DNA of 64,000 bases from Bacillus sp. Marseille-Q1617 (GCF_903645295.1 NZ_CAHJXM010000001.1:1365501-1429500); one strand, 5' to 3'. Positions 1-9,418 are shown, numbered from the stretch's first letter. Numbers and translations are program-made. Notes: generated from the sequence alone by a model not told the origin.

Positions 1-105
<105 letters not shown>

Positions 106-157
106 TAATCATTCACATTTCCTGCATTTTATCACTTTGCCGGGAATATACAATTAA

Positions 158-215
158 AAGGGGCTAACCCTTAAAGGACGTTTTGTTTCCTTGCGGGTTA
201 GTCTCTTTATTTTTC
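158..215 (+). terminator. Rho-independent terminator after spx
   Basis: An inverted repeat, GGGGCTAACCC paired with GGGTTAGTCTC, is followed by a T-rich stretch about 50 bp after the spx stop codon. Confidence 0.75.
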
Positions 216-259
216 AATATATACCGAAATCTCATTCATTGTGATATGACGATAGTGCA

Positions 260-282
260 CGGAAATCAACAGCGGTGTTTAA
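260..282. repeat. Isolated end of a GC-rich repeat family (copy A)
   Basis: These 23 bases match positions 18291-18313 at 22 of 23 sites. The reverse complement, CCGCTGTTGATTTCCGTG, resembles the left terminal inverted repeat of the large element at 39304-39556. It looks like a remnant or solo end of that family, lying between the spx terminator and the mecA promoter. Confidence 0.6.
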
Positions 283-304
283 CTTTCCAACTAAGTATTA
301 TCAC

Positions 305-333
305 TTGAATTTTCTGCAAATATTAGCTAAAAT
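305..333 (+). promoter_or_regulatory. Candidate sigma-A promoter of mecA
   Basis: TTGAAT and TAAAAT are separated by 17 bp and lie about 230 bp upstream of the mecA start. If used, it would give a 5' leader of roughly 220 nt. No closer promoter was obvious. Confidence 0.45.
308..322 (+). promoter_or_regulatory. CodY-like box in the mecA promoter
   Basis: AATTTTCTGCAAATA matches the CodY consensus AATTTTCWGAAAATT at 13 of 15 positions. It overlaps the -35 element and spacer of the candidate mecA promoter, a position suited to repression. The region is AT-rich, so a chance match is possible. Confidence 0.4.
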
Positions 334-471
334 GTCAAAAACACATAATATAGTCCAATCTGCTTAAGTGAAAAATGGGTGTTAATTTTATTCCATTTTC
401 CGTGCTGATAACATAAAATAGAAGTACAAGGTACAAACTAACTAAAATGTATCTTCTGTCTTCACCAACAA

Positions 472-551
472 GTCTGACACACCTGCTCAGACAGTCGGGC
501 TTATGCAGCTCAGAGGGTGTAGTCCCTTCACTAATTTTATACAAGAAGGGA
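472..551 (+). promoter_or_regulatory. Structured mecA leader
   Basis: The leader holds a perfect six-pair hairpin (GTCTGA 472-477 with TCAGAC 487-492). A second pairing, TCCCTTC (523-529) with GAAGGGA (545-551), covers the start of the mecA Shine-Dalgarno site. It does not match any riboswitch class I recognise. Structure is inferred by eye from complementarity only. Confidence 0.4.
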
Positions 552-561
552 GAGGTGTTAA

Positions 562-1233
562 ATGGAAATCGAACGTATTAACGAAAATACTGTGAAATTC
601 TATATTTCTTATGGGGATATAGAGGATAGAGGCTTTGATCGCGAAGAAATTTGGTATAATCGTGAGCGAAGTGAAGAACTCTTCTGGGAAATGATGGATG
701 AAGTTCATCAGGAAGAAGATTTTGGAATTGAAGGTCCCCTATGGATACAAGTTCAGGCATTGGACAAAGGACTTGAAGTACTTGTTACAAGAGCACAGGT
801 TTCAAAAGATGGTCAACGATTTGAATTACCGATCCCTGAAGATAAATTAAAAGAGCTTCCTGTCGATGAACGTATTGAAGAGCTGCTTGATCAACATTTT
901 CAAATCAAACAGGATCAAGAGGAAGATACTGAAGTTGCGCTTGATTTCACTTTAAAGTTCAGCGACTTCGAAGACGCGATCTCCTTATCTCAGCGACTCA
1001 GGGATTTGCCGGTTGAACATCTGACCACGAAGCTGCTCGCGTTTGAAGATAAATATTTTCTTTACATTAAGTTTTCAGAGGAGCACTTCTCAGAAGAAGA
1101 GATTGACAATATGTTAAGCATCCTGCTTGAATACGCTGATGAATCTAGAATGACCGTTCATCGTCTGGAAGAGTACGGGAAAATTGTTGTCGATCAAAAC
1201 GTATTTGAAACACTAAGTGCATACTTTTCATAA
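562..1233 (+). CDS. mecA: Adaptor protein MecA
   Basis: The 223-residue acidic protein matches MecA, the adaptor that delivers substrates such as ComK to the ClpC-ClpP protease and thereby controls competence. The N-terminal segment MEIERINENTVKFYISYGDI is the substrate-binding domain. It is joined by an acidic linker (about residues 95-135) to the C-terminal domain that binds ClpC. The ATG is preceded by a strong GGGAGAGGTG ribosome-binding site. Position after spx is the conserved Bacillus arrangement. The long structured leader and CodY-like box suggest additional control, which is inference. Confidence 0.95.
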   Translation: MEIERINENTVKFYISYGDIEDRGFDREEIWYNRERSEELFWEMMDEVHQEEDFGIEGPLWIQVQALDKGLEVLVTRAQVSKDGQRFELPIPEDKLKELPVDERIEELLDQHFQIKQDQEEDTEVALDFTLKFSDFEDAISLSQRLRDLPVEHLTTKLLAFEDKYFLYIKFSEEHFSEEEIDNMLSILLEYADESRMTVHRLEEYGKIVVDQNVFETLSAYFS

Positions 1234-1238
1234 GTTCG

Positions 1239-1273
1239 AATACCGGTTTCATCCTGAAATCGGTATTTTTTTA
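1239..1273 (+). terminator. Terminator of mecA
   Basis: AATACCGGTTT pairs with AAATCGGTATT and is followed by seven Ts, starting six bases after the mecA stop codon. Confidence 0.85.
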
Positions 1274-1402
1274 TTACTAAAGGCTTTTCTTTTCAAAGTA
1301 TGAAGTATTAATGAATAGGAATCATGGTTGTAAATACTCTTTAACACAATTAAACACAATAGAAAAATTGTTTAACCTTGAGTTCATGGGATGGTGTATT
1401 GG

Positions 1403-2908
1403 ATGAAGAATACGGTGAGAGTGCTCTTGTTTATCTCTGTAATTGCAATCAGTTATTTTTACTTTTTAGATCAATACCTAGAAGGAATGTTGAAATACGT
1501 AAGCTTGGTTTTTACGTTTTCTGTCATCATCATAGGTTTTTTAATATTTATTGAAAATCGTCATCCTACCCAAACGCTTACCTGGCTGGTTGTCCTTGGG
1601 GCTTTTCCTTTTCTCGGATTTATCTTTTACTTGCTGTTTGGAAGAAACTATCGAAAAGAGAAAATGTATAAGAAAAAATACATTTTAGATAAGGAAACCT
1701 ACAATAAGTACGAACCGGGACCTAAAGATATGAATCCAGAGATGTTTGGGTTGTATCAGGAAAAACACGTCCAGCTTGCTCAACGGATCGGCAATAGTGC
1801 GATTTCCTTTTCTAGTGAAACGAAGGTATTGTCGAATGGACAGGAAACGTTCGGAGAGATACTCCGCTGGTTAAAAACCGCAAAGCATCATATTCATATG
1901 GAGTATTATATCGTGCGTCATGATGATATAGGAAATCAAATAAAAGATGTTTTGATCGTACGAGCGAAAGAAGGAGTAAAGGTCCGTTTTCTTTATGATG
2001 CAGTGGGGGCTTGGCAATTATCAAATCAGTACATTAAAGAATTAAAAGAAGCAGGCATTGAGGTTGTCCCGTTTGGTCCTGTTAAGATTCCTTTTCTCAA
2101 TAATAAATTCAATTTCCGGAATCACAGAAAAATCATTGTGATTGATGGGAACATCGGCTTTGTAGGAGGGCTGAATATTGGTGATGAATACTTGGGGAAG
2201 AATCCTGCTTTTGGATTTTGGAGGGACACTCATTTATTTGTCAAAGGTGAAGCGGTCCGAACTCTTCAGCTTATTTTTCTACAGGATTGGTATTATATGA
2301 CCAATGATGATTTTCTTACGCCAGGGTATTTAAGTCCAGAGCCTGTCATTGAAATCAACGATGGCGGGGTTCAGATGATTGCCGGTGGTCCAGACAATGA
2401 ACTTAGTGTGTTGAAAAACTTGTTCTTCTCCATGATCACCTCCGCTCAGGAGAGTGTGTGGGTGGCATCGCCATACTTCATCCCGGACGAAGATATTTTC
2501 TCGTCATTGAAGATTGCTGCTTTAAGCGGGATTGATGTCCGGCTGCTTGTACCTCATAAACCTGATAAACGGATCGTCTTTCATGCCTCCCGCTCTTATT
2601 TTCCGGAACTATTGGAAGCGGGAGTGAGGATATACGAGTATCAAAAAGGGTTCATGCACAGTAAGATTGTCATCGTGGACAATGAATTGGCTTCTATAGG
2701 GACGTCCAATATGGATATGAGAAGCTTTCACCTGAACTTTGAAGTGAATGCTTTCCTATATAAAACAAACAGCACAAAATCGCTTGTGGAAGAGTATTTG
2801 AATGATTTGGAGGATTCCTTCGAGCTTTCACACGAAGAGTTTCAAAAGCGGCATATGGGATACCGGATCTTGGAATCGACTTCCCGCTTGATGTCCCCGT
2901 TATTATAG
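1403..2908 (+). CDS. cls: Cardiolipin synthase
   Basis: A phospholipase D superfamily membrane enzyme that condenses two phosphatidylglycerol molecules to cardiolipin and glycerol. Two N-terminal membrane helices (about residues 5-60) precede two HKD motifs, HRKIIVIDGNIGFVGG and MHSKIVIVDNELASIGTSN, which supply the catalytic His and Lys residues. Length of about 501 residues is normal for the family. I placed the start at the ATG at 1403 because GGATGGTG lies at the right distance; an in-frame ATG at 1391 has no clear ribosome-binding site. The gene is monocistronic, with a terminator directly after it. Confidence 0.93.
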   Translation: MKNTVRVLLFISVIAISYFYFLDQYLEGMLKYVSLVFTFSVIIIGFLIFIENRHPTQTLTWLVVLGAFPFLGFIFYLLFGRNYRKEKMYKKKYILDKETYNKYEPGPKDMNPEMFGLYQEKHVQLAQRIGNSAISFSSETKVLSNGQETFGEILRWLKTAKHHIHMEYYIVRHDDIGNQIKDVLIVRAKEGVKVRFLYDAVGAWQLSNQYIKELKEAGIEVVPFGPVKIPFLNNKFNFRNHRKIIVIDGNIGFVGGLNIGDEYLGKNPAFGFWRDTHLFVKGEAVRTLQLIFLQDWYYMTNDDFLTPGYLSPEPVIEINDGGVQMIAGGPDNELSVLKNLFFSMITSAQESVWVASPYFIPDEDIFSSLKIAALSGIDVRLLVPHKPDKRIVFHASRSYFPELLEAGVRIYEYQKGFMHSKIVIVDNELASIGTSNMDMRSFHLNFEVNAFLYKTNSTKSLVEEYLNDLEDSFELSHEEFQKRHMGYRILESTSRLMSPLL

Positions 2909-2938
2909 TCGTAATGGTCCGTTGATTATAAGTCGTAA

Positions 2939-2976
2939 ACGCCCAAAGGATTAGTTTTTCCTTTGGGCATTTTTAT
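2939..2976 (+). terminator. Terminator of cls
   Basis: GCCCAAAGGA pairs with TCCTTTGGGC and is followed by ATTTTTAT. Confidence 0.85.
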
Positions 2977-3025
2977 GCAGGAATTTTTAAATTTTTGTCG
3001 AATGATTAATTGGAGGAGGTGTTCC

Positions 3026-4216
3026 ATGTTAACAGCTTTAAAAGATCAATTGCCTTTTACCACCATCCATCATACAAAGGAAGAATTATTGAAAATAAGG
3101 AAAAGCTCACCACAGTTTCTCTGCCCTTATTGCTCATCCCCATTAGTCCTTCGAGTCGGGAACATTAAGATTCCGCATTTCGCCCATATTTCAAAACTCC
3201 CTTGTTTGTATGAATCAAAGAAAGAAACAGCCAATCATGTGTTAGCCAAGATTCTATTATATGAAAGGCTATCGCAGCTTTTTGAAGAAGTGAAGCTTGA
3301 GTATTATGTAAAAGAGCTGCATCAGATCCCCGACCTGCTCATCTCCGTAAAAGAGGAACTTGTTGCCATCGAAATCCAATGTTCAACCATCCCGCTGTCA
3401 GAATTGAAGGATAGGACTGAAGGGTATAGGAGAGAGAATATACATCCCCTTTGGATCTTAACCCAGCCAGTATCAGCTTCGAGTATTCTTCTGAAATTAA
3501 CAAGTTTCCAACAGGGTTTCATTCGCTTTTCTCAAGACCTTCACTATTTTCTTCTGCATTTCGATCCAGAAAAGAAATCATTTACGATTTTCCCTCACCT
3601 GACTCCAATTACGAAAAATACGTTTTTCTTTACAAAGCCGTTCACCATACCAATTCAACGTTTCACCCTGCCCATTTCAATACTCCCTGCTGAAGATACT
3701 ACTTACCGTCTATTAGGAAGCTGGTTTCAATACAGAACAAAATGGATGCAAAACAAAATAAACTTCACCTCATCCCGCCCTGACAGATTCCTGGCTGATG
3801 TATATGAAGAAGGTGATACGTTTCTTTATTTACCCCTGTATATCGGCTTGCCTGTCATCCCGCATATGAATTTATGCAAAACACATCCTGTGGAGTGGCA
3901 ATATTATCTGTGGAAGGATGTGTTCAAAAAGCATCCTTATTTTACAAGTGAGATGATTCATAGAGCCTTCATCCGGCGCCATTCAAAGGGAAATATTGAA
4001 CTGAGGGCTTTCCCGCTTTCATCCGGCCCTGGCACGATTAAATTAATTGACGACTATCTTAAGATACTGGAAAAAATCGAAGTCATCCAAAATGGGGAGG
4101 GAAAAAGGTATAGGTTATCATACGCGTGGAATTGTCCCAAAAGCTTCAATGAATTCCAACAGCACGAACGTGATTTTTTTCCTAAGTGGAAGCATATATT
4201 AAAAAAGGACTATTAA
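3026..4216 (+). CDS. coiA: Competence protein CoiA
   Basis: Homologue of CoiA, a nuclease-like competence protein that acts on DNA taken up for RecA-mediated recombination during transformation. A CPYC cysteine pair with a following HFAH near residues 30-55 fits the family's metal-binding N-terminus. A PD-(D/E)xK-like core is seen in PDLLISV followed by AIEIQCS. The start at 3026 has a near-perfect GGAGGAGGTG site; an earlier in-frame ATG at 2963 lies within the cls terminator and is unlikely. At 396 residues it is slightly longer than the B. subtilis protein. Neighbourhood with mecA is conserved. Confidence 0.9.
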   Translation: MLTALKDQLPFTTIHHTKEELLKIRKSSPQFLCPYCSSPLVLRVGNIKIPHFAHISKLPCLYESKKETANHVLAKILLYERLSQLFEEVKLEYYVKELHQIPDLLISVKEELVAIEIQCSTIPLSELKDRTEGYRRENIHPLWILTQPVSASSILLKLTSFQQGFIRFSQDLHYFLLHFDPEKKSFTIFPHLTPITKNTFFFTKPFTIPIQRFTLPISILPAEDTTYRLLGSWFQYRTKWMQNKINFTSSRPDRFLADVYEEGDTFLYLPLYIGLPVIPHMNLCKTHPVEWQYYLWKDVFKKHPYFTSEMIHRAFIRRHSKGNIELRAFPLSSGPGTIKLIDDYLKILEKIEVIQNGEGKRYRLSYAWNCPKSFNEFQQHERDFFPKWKHILKKDY

Positions 4217-4300
4217 AGCTTGTTTTCTTGCAGGAATATCCAGGATAAGAGAGAATGTAACTATAAGGAATAGTCTGTAGATTCAGAATGGAGGATGTAT

Positions 4301-6124
4301 ATGTCAAACGACACAGTAACCAAAAGTCTGCCAGCAAGAGATAAAGTGGAAGAAACTTTAACATGGCGACTTGAAGATATTTTTGAAAGTGATGAGGCTT
4401 GGGAGAAAGAATATAAAGAAATCAAAGGGTTGACAGATAAAGCAGAAGAATTCAAAGGAACATTAAGTCAAAGTGCTGAACAGCTCTATAAAGCACTAAG
4501 TTTTCAAGATGAGATCATGGAAAGGATGGGAAAGGTCTATACATACTCTCATATGCGCTACGACCAGGATACAACAAATTCACACTATCAGGGGCTGGAT
4601 GACCGCGCAAAAAGCTTATATACTCAGCTGGGAAGCAAATTTGCTTATCTGGTACCTGAAATTCTTTCAATCGATGAAGGAAAACTACAGCAGTTTCTTG
4701 AAGAAAAAGAAGAATTAAAGAAATATAAGCATGCATTAGAAGAAATCAACCTTCAGCGTCCGCACGTATTATCAGCGGAAGAAGAGGCTCTGATGGCACA
4801 AGCTTCAGAGGTATTCAGCGCGGCGAGCAATACCTTTGGGATGCTGAATAATGCAGACCTCGAATTTCCAAGTATCAAAGATGAGAACGGGGAAGAAGTG
4901 GATATTACGCACGGACGGTTCATTCGTTTCCTGGAAAGCAGTGACAGACGGGTGCGCGAAGAAGCGTTTAAAAAAGTATATGAAACCTATGGGAAATTTG
5001 AAAATACGTTCGCTTCGACCCTTAGCGGAGCGGTGAAGAAAGATAATTTTGTGGCGAATGTAAGAAACTATGATTCAGCCCGTCACGCAGCCTTATCGAA
5101 TAACAACATTCCTGAGCAGGTTTATGACAACCTGGTGGAAACGGTGAATAAAAATCTTCACCTGCTCCAGCGCTATGTAAAGCTGCGTAAGAAAGTACTG
5201 CAGCTTGATGAAGTCCATATGTATGATTTATATACTCCGCTTGTTAAGGAAGTAAAGATGGAGATCGGCTATGAAGAAGCAAAAGATATGATTCTTAAGG
5301 GCCTTGAGCCGCTCGGGCAAAATTACGCAGACGTTCTTAAGGATGGCTTTGAAAACCGCTGGGTGGATGTAGTGGAGAATAAAGGTAAGAGAAGCGGGGC
5401 TTATTCCTCAGGTGCTTATGGTACGAATCCGTATATCCTCATGAACTGGCAGGACAATGTGAATAATTTATTCACACTGGCACACGAGTTCGGTCATAGT
5501 GTGCATAGTTACTACACAAGGTCAGCACAGCCTTATACGTATGGCCATTATTCAATTTTTGTTGCAGAAGTCGCTTCTACGTGCAATGAAGCATTACTGA
5601 ATGATTATCTATTGAACACGATTGATGATGAAAAGAAACGGCTTTATCTTTTAAATCATTACTTGGAAGGTTTCAGGGGCACGGTGTTCCGCCAAACGAT
5701 GTTTGCTGAATTTGAACATTTAATTCATAAGAAAGCGCAAGAAGGAGAAGCGTTGACTTCTGATTTTCTCACGAAAGAGTATTATGCTCTTAATAAGAAA
5801 TACTTTGGTGATGATATTTCAATCGATAAGGAAATTGGGCTGGAGTGGGCGCGTATCCCTCACTTCTATTACAATTACTATGTATATCAATATGCTACAG
5901 GCTTCTCAGCGGCAACAGCGCTGAGCAAACAAATCCTTCAAGAGGGAGAACCTGCTGTTGAACGTTATATCGAATTCCTTAAGGCAGGAAGCTCAGATTA
6001 CCCGATCGAAGTATTGAAAAAAGCAGGCGTCGACATGACTACCTCCAAACCAGTGGAGGAAGCATGCAAAGTCTTTGAAGAAAAACTGAATGAAATGGAA
6101 GAATTATTGGAGAAGCTTCAATAA
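4301..6124 (+). CDS. pepF: Oligoendopeptidase F (M3B)
   Basis: Cytoplasmic zinc metallopeptidase that cleaves short oligopeptides of roughly 7-17 residues. The M3 zinc motif HEFGH occurs near residue 390 within TLAHEFGHSVHS. The third ligand Glu follows in EVASTCNE. Length of about 607 residues is typical. The ATG at 4301 is preferred over one at 4295 because GGAGG then has six-base spacing. In B. subtilis the homologue (YjbG) sits in the same place beside the competence and Spx regulators. Confidence 0.95.
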   Translation: MSNDTVTKSLPARDKVEETLTWRLEDIFESDEAWEKEYKEIKGLTDKAEEFKGTLSQSAEQLYKALSFQDEIMERMGKVYTYSHMRYDQDTTNSHYQGLDDRAKSLYTQLGSKFAYLVPEILSIDEGKLQQFLEEKEELKKYKHALEEINLQRPHVLSAEEEALMAQASEVFSAASNTFGMLNNADLEFPSIKDENGEEVDITHGRFIRFLESSDRRVREEAFKKVYETYGKFENTFASTLSGAVKKDNFVANVRNYDSARHAALSNNNIPEQVYDNLVETVNKNLHLLQRYVKLRKKVLQLDEVHMYDLYTPLVKEVKMEIGYEEAKDMILKGLEPLGQNYADVLKDGFENRWVDVVENKGKRSGAYSSGAYGTNPYILMNWQDNVNNLFTLAHEFGHSVHSYYTRSAQPYTYGHYSIFVAEVASTCNEALLNDYLLNTIDDEKKRLYLLNHYLEGFRGTVFRQTMFAEFEHLIHKKAQEGEALTSDFLTKEYYALNKKYFGDDISIDKEIGLEWARIPHFYYNYYVYQYATGFSAATALSKQILQEGEPAVERYIEFLKAGSSDYPIEVLKKAGVDMTTSKPVEEACKVFEEKLNEMEELLEKLQ

Positions 6125-6131
6125 AACATAG

Positions 6132-6173
6132 AGACAGGGAGGAGTGGATAGTAACAGCTCCTCCCTGTCTTTA
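6132..6173. terminator. Convergent terminator after pepF
   Basis: AGACAGGGAGGAG and CTCCTCCCTGTCT form a 13-bp stem. The T-run on the plus side is short. It lies between pepF and the converging small membrane gene. Confidence 0.7.
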
Positions 6174-6353
6174 TGATTTAAACCCTTTGAACTTCTTCCT
6201 GTTACCGAACGAATAAATAAAAATCAGCAGTGATAGAAATAAGATAGGGGCTGTGATCAACAGCGGTATGAGATTCATTAACCCCAGAATATGAATCAGA
6301 AAGCTGATGATGATCAGCAGAACCAAAATCAAGAATTTTACGCTTATTCTCAT
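6171..6353 (-). CDS. Small two-helix membrane protein, unknown function
   Basis: A 60-residue protein starting MRISVKFLILVLLIIISFLI, with two hydrophobic segments (about residues 5-25 and 28-50) and a basic C-terminus GNRKKFKGFKS. The start was chosen because GGAGGG lies seven bases upstream. I do not recognise a family. It lies alone between the convergent pepF and the spxH operon terminator. Confidence 0.65.
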   Translation of the reverse strand: MRISVKFLILVLLIIISFLIHILGLMNLIPLLITAPILFLSLLIFIYSFGNRKKFKGFKS

Positions 6354-6562
6354 GATCGATCCCTCCGCGGACGGTTTATACACTATATGACAAGCCGAAG
6401 AGGTTCATACATGGATTTTGACAATATTGTGAAATACCATACAAACAACTTGCCAATACAAGTTCAAACATGATATATTATCAGTGTGAAGTTGATCACA
6501 AGCAAACATATACCCCTTTGTTTGACCGTGAAAAATTTCTCCCATCCCCTTTGTTCGTATTG

Positions 6563-6596
6563 AAAAACCGATGTTGGAAACAACATCGGCTTTTCT
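6563..6596 (-). terminator. Terminator of the yjbI-spxH operon
   Basis: CCGATGTTG and CAACATCGG form the stem. On the minus strand it is followed by TTTTT. Confidence 0.8.
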
Positions 6597-6628
6597 TGTT
6601 TATAGGGATTTTTATTATTTTACAATAG

Positions 6629-7495
6629 CTAATCAGCAATATATCTCCAAAACGTTCCATGCTTTGCAGGAATCTTTTTCACTTTCTGCTGCAGGGTCCA
6701 TTTCTTCATTTGTCTTTCAACCTCTTCAATTGACAAGTCATATACTACTGCAATTTCTTTTGATGCCACCAGACGGTAATATTTCATGAAGTCTTCAAGT
6801 GTGGGCAATGGTTTTTTCTCGGGTTTTGTTGTCAGCATCTCTTCGATGATATGGACGTATACTTCGTAAGAATACAAACCAGTGACCTTTAACCCTTCAT
6901 CTTCGATATTTTCATTAAAAAAGACCAGGGTCGGGATCTCATCGACTTCCATTTCCGTTGTGATTTTTATATCACATTGAAATGCTTTTGATGCTGAGTA
7001 GGAGTGAATATCACTCATAAACTCATTAAGGTCAAGTTTCGCTTCCTTAGCGCAATCCTTGAGTACATCAAAATTTGATATATCCTGCTTTTGAAGGAAA
7101 AGCCGCTCCTGTAAGAAGCGTAAAAATCGTATACCCGAATGCTTTCCTTGAAGCTCTGCGGCCTTAATGGCAAAAGAGGCTATATAAGGTGAATCAATGG
7201 GATTATCGATCCATAAACTTCCATCACAGGACATACCTGAACGGCTGGCAGTTTTCTCCCACTGCTGTGCCAGATCTTCTTGTTTTCGTTTTGTCGCAAT
7301 ATTCAACGAAGAAAGCTGGCCGCTAAGAATGTAACGGATGCGAAAATACTGCCCATACTCAATCCTGAGCTTTTTTAATATAGGCTCTAGTGCCCAGCAT
7401 TCTGGACATAAAGGATCTACAAACATATATATTTCCAGTGGTTTCTTGTCAGCTCCACACGATTTAAGCGGATTTGAGTTATTTAAACTAGTCAA
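6629..7495 (-). CDS. spxH: ClpXP adaptor SpxH (YjbH), DsbA-like
   Basis: A thioredoxin-fold DsbA-family protein that binds Spx and promotes its degradation by ClpXP. The diagnostic segment FVDPLCPECWALEP carries the CxxC near residues 31-34. Length of 288 residues is normal. The start codon overlaps the end of yjbI by 8 bp, so the two genes are probably translationally coupled and co-transcribed, as in B. subtilis. Its substrate gene spx is at the window start. Confidence 0.95.
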   Translation of the reverse strand: MTSLNNSNPLKSCGADKKPLEIYMFVDPLCPECWALEPILKKLRIEYGQYFRIRYILSGQLSSLNIATKRKQEDLAQQWEKTASRSGMSCDGSLWIDNPIDSPYIASFAIKAAELQGKHSGIRFLRFLQERLFLQKQDISNFDVLKDCAKEAKLDLNEFMSDIHSYSASKAFQCDIKITTEMEVDEIPTLVFFNENIEDEGLKVTGLYSYEVYVHIIEEMLTTKPEKKPLPTLEDFMKYYRLVASKEIAVVYDLSIEEVERQMKKWTLQQKVKKIPAKHGTFWRYIAD

Positions 7496-7889
7496 TGTTG
7501 GCTCTCTCCGGTGTCTCCGTATTTACCATATGATGTGCGGTCAGAACAAGTCTGTGATAAAAGTCTTCTCTCACCTGGCCATCAAGCTCCACATCATCCA
7601 TTGCCTCATGCATACAGCTCAGCCACGCTTTCGCTCTTTCTTCAGTGATCGGGAAAGGAAGGTGCCTGGCTCGCAGCATAGGATGGCCGTGTTCTTCGGT
7701 ATAAAGAGAGGGGCCGCCTAAATATTGAGTAAGGAATTGCTTTTGTTTGCGGGCCGTCTCTGTTAAATCTTCCGGAAAAATAGGTGCCAACAAAGGGTGT
7801 TTAGACACTCTATTATAAAATGCATCAACGAGCATGGAGAGTTTCTTTTCGCCGATTAAGTTATAAGGCATTTTCGGTTTCTCGACCAT
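7488..7889 (-). CDS. yjbI: Truncated haemoglobin YjbI (group II)
   Basis: A 133-residue 2-on-2 globin. FYNRV carries the B10 Tyr, RARHLPF carries the proximal F8 His and KAWLSCM the G8 Trp, which are hallmarks of group II truncated haemoglobins. These proteins bind O2 or NO; the role in Bacillus is tied to SpxH by conserved pairing. A good AAGGAG site precedes the ATG. It is the first gene of a two-gene operon with spxH. Confidence 0.93.
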   Translation of the reverse strand: MVEKPKMPYNLIGEKKLSMLVDAFYNRVSKHPLLAPIFPEDLTETARKQKQFLTQYLGGPSLYTEEHGHPMLRARHLPFPITEERAKAWLSCMHEAMDDVELDGQVREDFYHRLVLTAHHMVNTETPERANID

Positions 7890-8065
7890 AAGAAGGACTC
7901 CTTTTTACTTAGAATGTAAGTTTATTCTAGCAAGCATTCATGTATATCTCAAACAAATAGCCTTGATACCGCACGAATCCGTAAAGTTAGTGTTGCCAGA
8001 TTGGTGTCGGTTATCCTGAAAAATCGAAGTGCGACCCGTGGGATTCTACCTTAATAACATGTAAG

Positions 8066-8100
8066 ACAAGAGCCCTGCTGTACTTCAGCAGGGCTCTTGT
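8066..8100 (-). terminator. Perfect hairpin after yjbJ
   Basis: ACAAGAGCCCTGCTG pairs perfectly with CAGCAGGGCTCTTGT, 30 bp past the yjbJ stop. The U-run on the minus strand is weak, so termination is likely but not certain. Confidence 0.65.
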
Positions 8101-8129
8101 TTCACTGACTTTTCATGTTGTACAAACAA

Positions 8130-8768
8130 TCAGGCATAGAACGTATCCGTTACTTTTTTTACATATGCGTTTGTTTCCTTGAAAGGAGGTATACCATTAT
8201 ACTTATCTACATTCCCGGGACCCGCGTTATATGCAGCAAGTGCCATTTCAATGTTTCCGTTATATTTATCAAGCATTTGTTTTAGATATTTTGTTCCTGC
8301 AAAGACATTCTCTTCAGGGTCAAATATATTGGTCACCCCGAGGCCCCTTGCAGTGGAAGGCATCAGCTGCATCAAACCAGATGCCCCGGCAGGACTGACG
8401 GCATCTGGTTTAAATCCTGATTCATGCTGGATCACTGCCTGTATCAGCTTTTTAGGAAGGTGATACGTATCAGCCGCTCTGGAGATAATGTCGTCTATCG
8501 ATTCAGGGGCCGCAAACTCGCTTTTATTTATGGCTGACAGGGATCTGGGGGGCTCTGAAACTGTAAAAGCGGGATGTGTTTCAAGCATGCTCTTTACGGC
8601 GCCAAGAGTATTGGAAGATGTTGTAAGGCCTCCGCCACTATTTAAAGCCTGGGTAAATAGCTGTTGAAATAAGTCATTGGTTTGGCCGGCAGCGTTTATA
8701 GTGGATACGGAACCCAGTTTATTGAGTGCCTGGAGTTCCATCATTGTTTTTAGTTGTTGAACATTCAT
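8130..8768 (-). CDS. yjbJ: Lytic transglycosylase, SLT domain (YjbJ)
   Basis: A 212-residue soluble lytic transglycosylase that would cleave the MurNAc-GlcNAc bond of peptidoglycan. The catalytic Glu is in [10 protein letters not shown], followed by the family motifs GLMQLMP and [12 protein letters not shown]. The first 90 residues are low-complexity and Ser/Thr/Gly-rich. No clear signal peptide is seen, as in other YjbJ homologues. The start at 8768 has AGGAG at eight bases; an upstream in-frame ATG at 8804 lacks one. Confidence 0.88.
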   Translation of the reverse strand: MNVQQLKTMMELQALNKLGSVSTINAAGQTNDLFQQLFTQALNSGGGLTTSSNTLGAVKSMLETHPAFTVSEPPRSLSAINKSEFAAPESIDDIISRAADTYHLPKKLIQAVIQHESGFKPDAVSPAGASGLMQLMPSTARGLGVTNIFDPEENVFAGTKYLKQMLDKYNGNIEMALAAYNAGPGNVDKYNGIPPFKETNAYVKKVTDTFYA

Positions 8769-8833
8769 TTTAATGGCTCCTGTCTTTGTAGTGGGTCTTT
8801 TCATCCTATATATCGGAAAAAATGATGCGTGTT

Positions 8834-9418
8834 TTACAATTGATTTCTTACTTTTTCCCGGTAAAAACGTTTTATTTTATTTTCCGTTTCCCTTTTGGGT
8901 ATCCCGTGTTCCTTTAACAAATCAAAGAAGATTTTTTCTCCCTGATCATAGTCTTTCACTTCATATTCGAGTTCAAAGTCCACTTTATCAAAATAGGAAC
9001 TTTCATCAAATACGAGCAAACCACCTTCAAAATCGATTTCAGCTCTCTTTGTGATTAAAGAACCGAAGTGTTGAATGTAAGGGGGAGATATATCAAGGCT
9101 TTCCAGAAATTCTTTTACTTCTCCGTCAGGAAAAACTCCGCGTTCCAACAGGTCGTCGGCTTCTTGTACAGTAAGGGGTTGATTCGTTTCAAGCAGCCCT
9201 TCTTCGACTGGTGTTTTCAATGTCAGCGTGAAGATCTTCTTCTTTAGCCGGATTCTTAAAGCAGATTGCTTATCCTTCAGTTGATAGTCAGGGGTATCGA
9301 AATAATGATTTTCCTGGGTTGTAAAATCTGTTTCTTTTATCTTAAAATGCTTGGTTAATTGCACGAATTCTTCTTCTGCTAACAGGTTCTTAAATTCGAT
9401 TTCTATCTCTTGTGACAA
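8834..9418 (-). CDS. yjbK: CYTH domain protein YjbK
   Basis: CYTH/triphosphate tunnel metalloenzyme family protein, 194 residues. The N-terminal ExExK signature appears as EIEIEFK, followed by further charged beta-strand residues such as ALRIRLKKK. The family hydrolyses organic or inorganic triphosphates; the substrate of YjbK is not settled. I place the start at a TTG (9418), giving [11 protein letters not shown] with AAAGGA upstream; an ATG at 9436 would add six residues. Located next to relQ, as in B. subtilis. Confidence 0.88.
   Translation of the reverse strand: MSQEIEIEFKNLLAEEEFVQLTKHFKIKETDFTTQENHYFDTPDYQLKDKQSALRIRLKKKIFTLTLKTPVEEGLLETNQPLTVQEADDLLERGVFPDGEVKEFLESLDISPPYIQHFGSLITKRAEIDFEGGLLVFDESSYFDKVDFELEYEVKDYDQGEKIFFDLLKEHGIPKRETENKIKRFYREKVRNQL

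Noticed and set aside
6247..6262. ATCAACAGCGGTAT, a third partial match to the 23-bp solo repeat end
   Set aside because: Only 14 bases match and they fall inside the coding region of the small membrane protein, so chance similarity is likely.
6510..6556. Direct repeat CCCCTTTGTT occurring twice upstream of the spxH terminator
   Set aside because: Only two short copies, no further periodicity; not enough to call a CRISPR or operator array.
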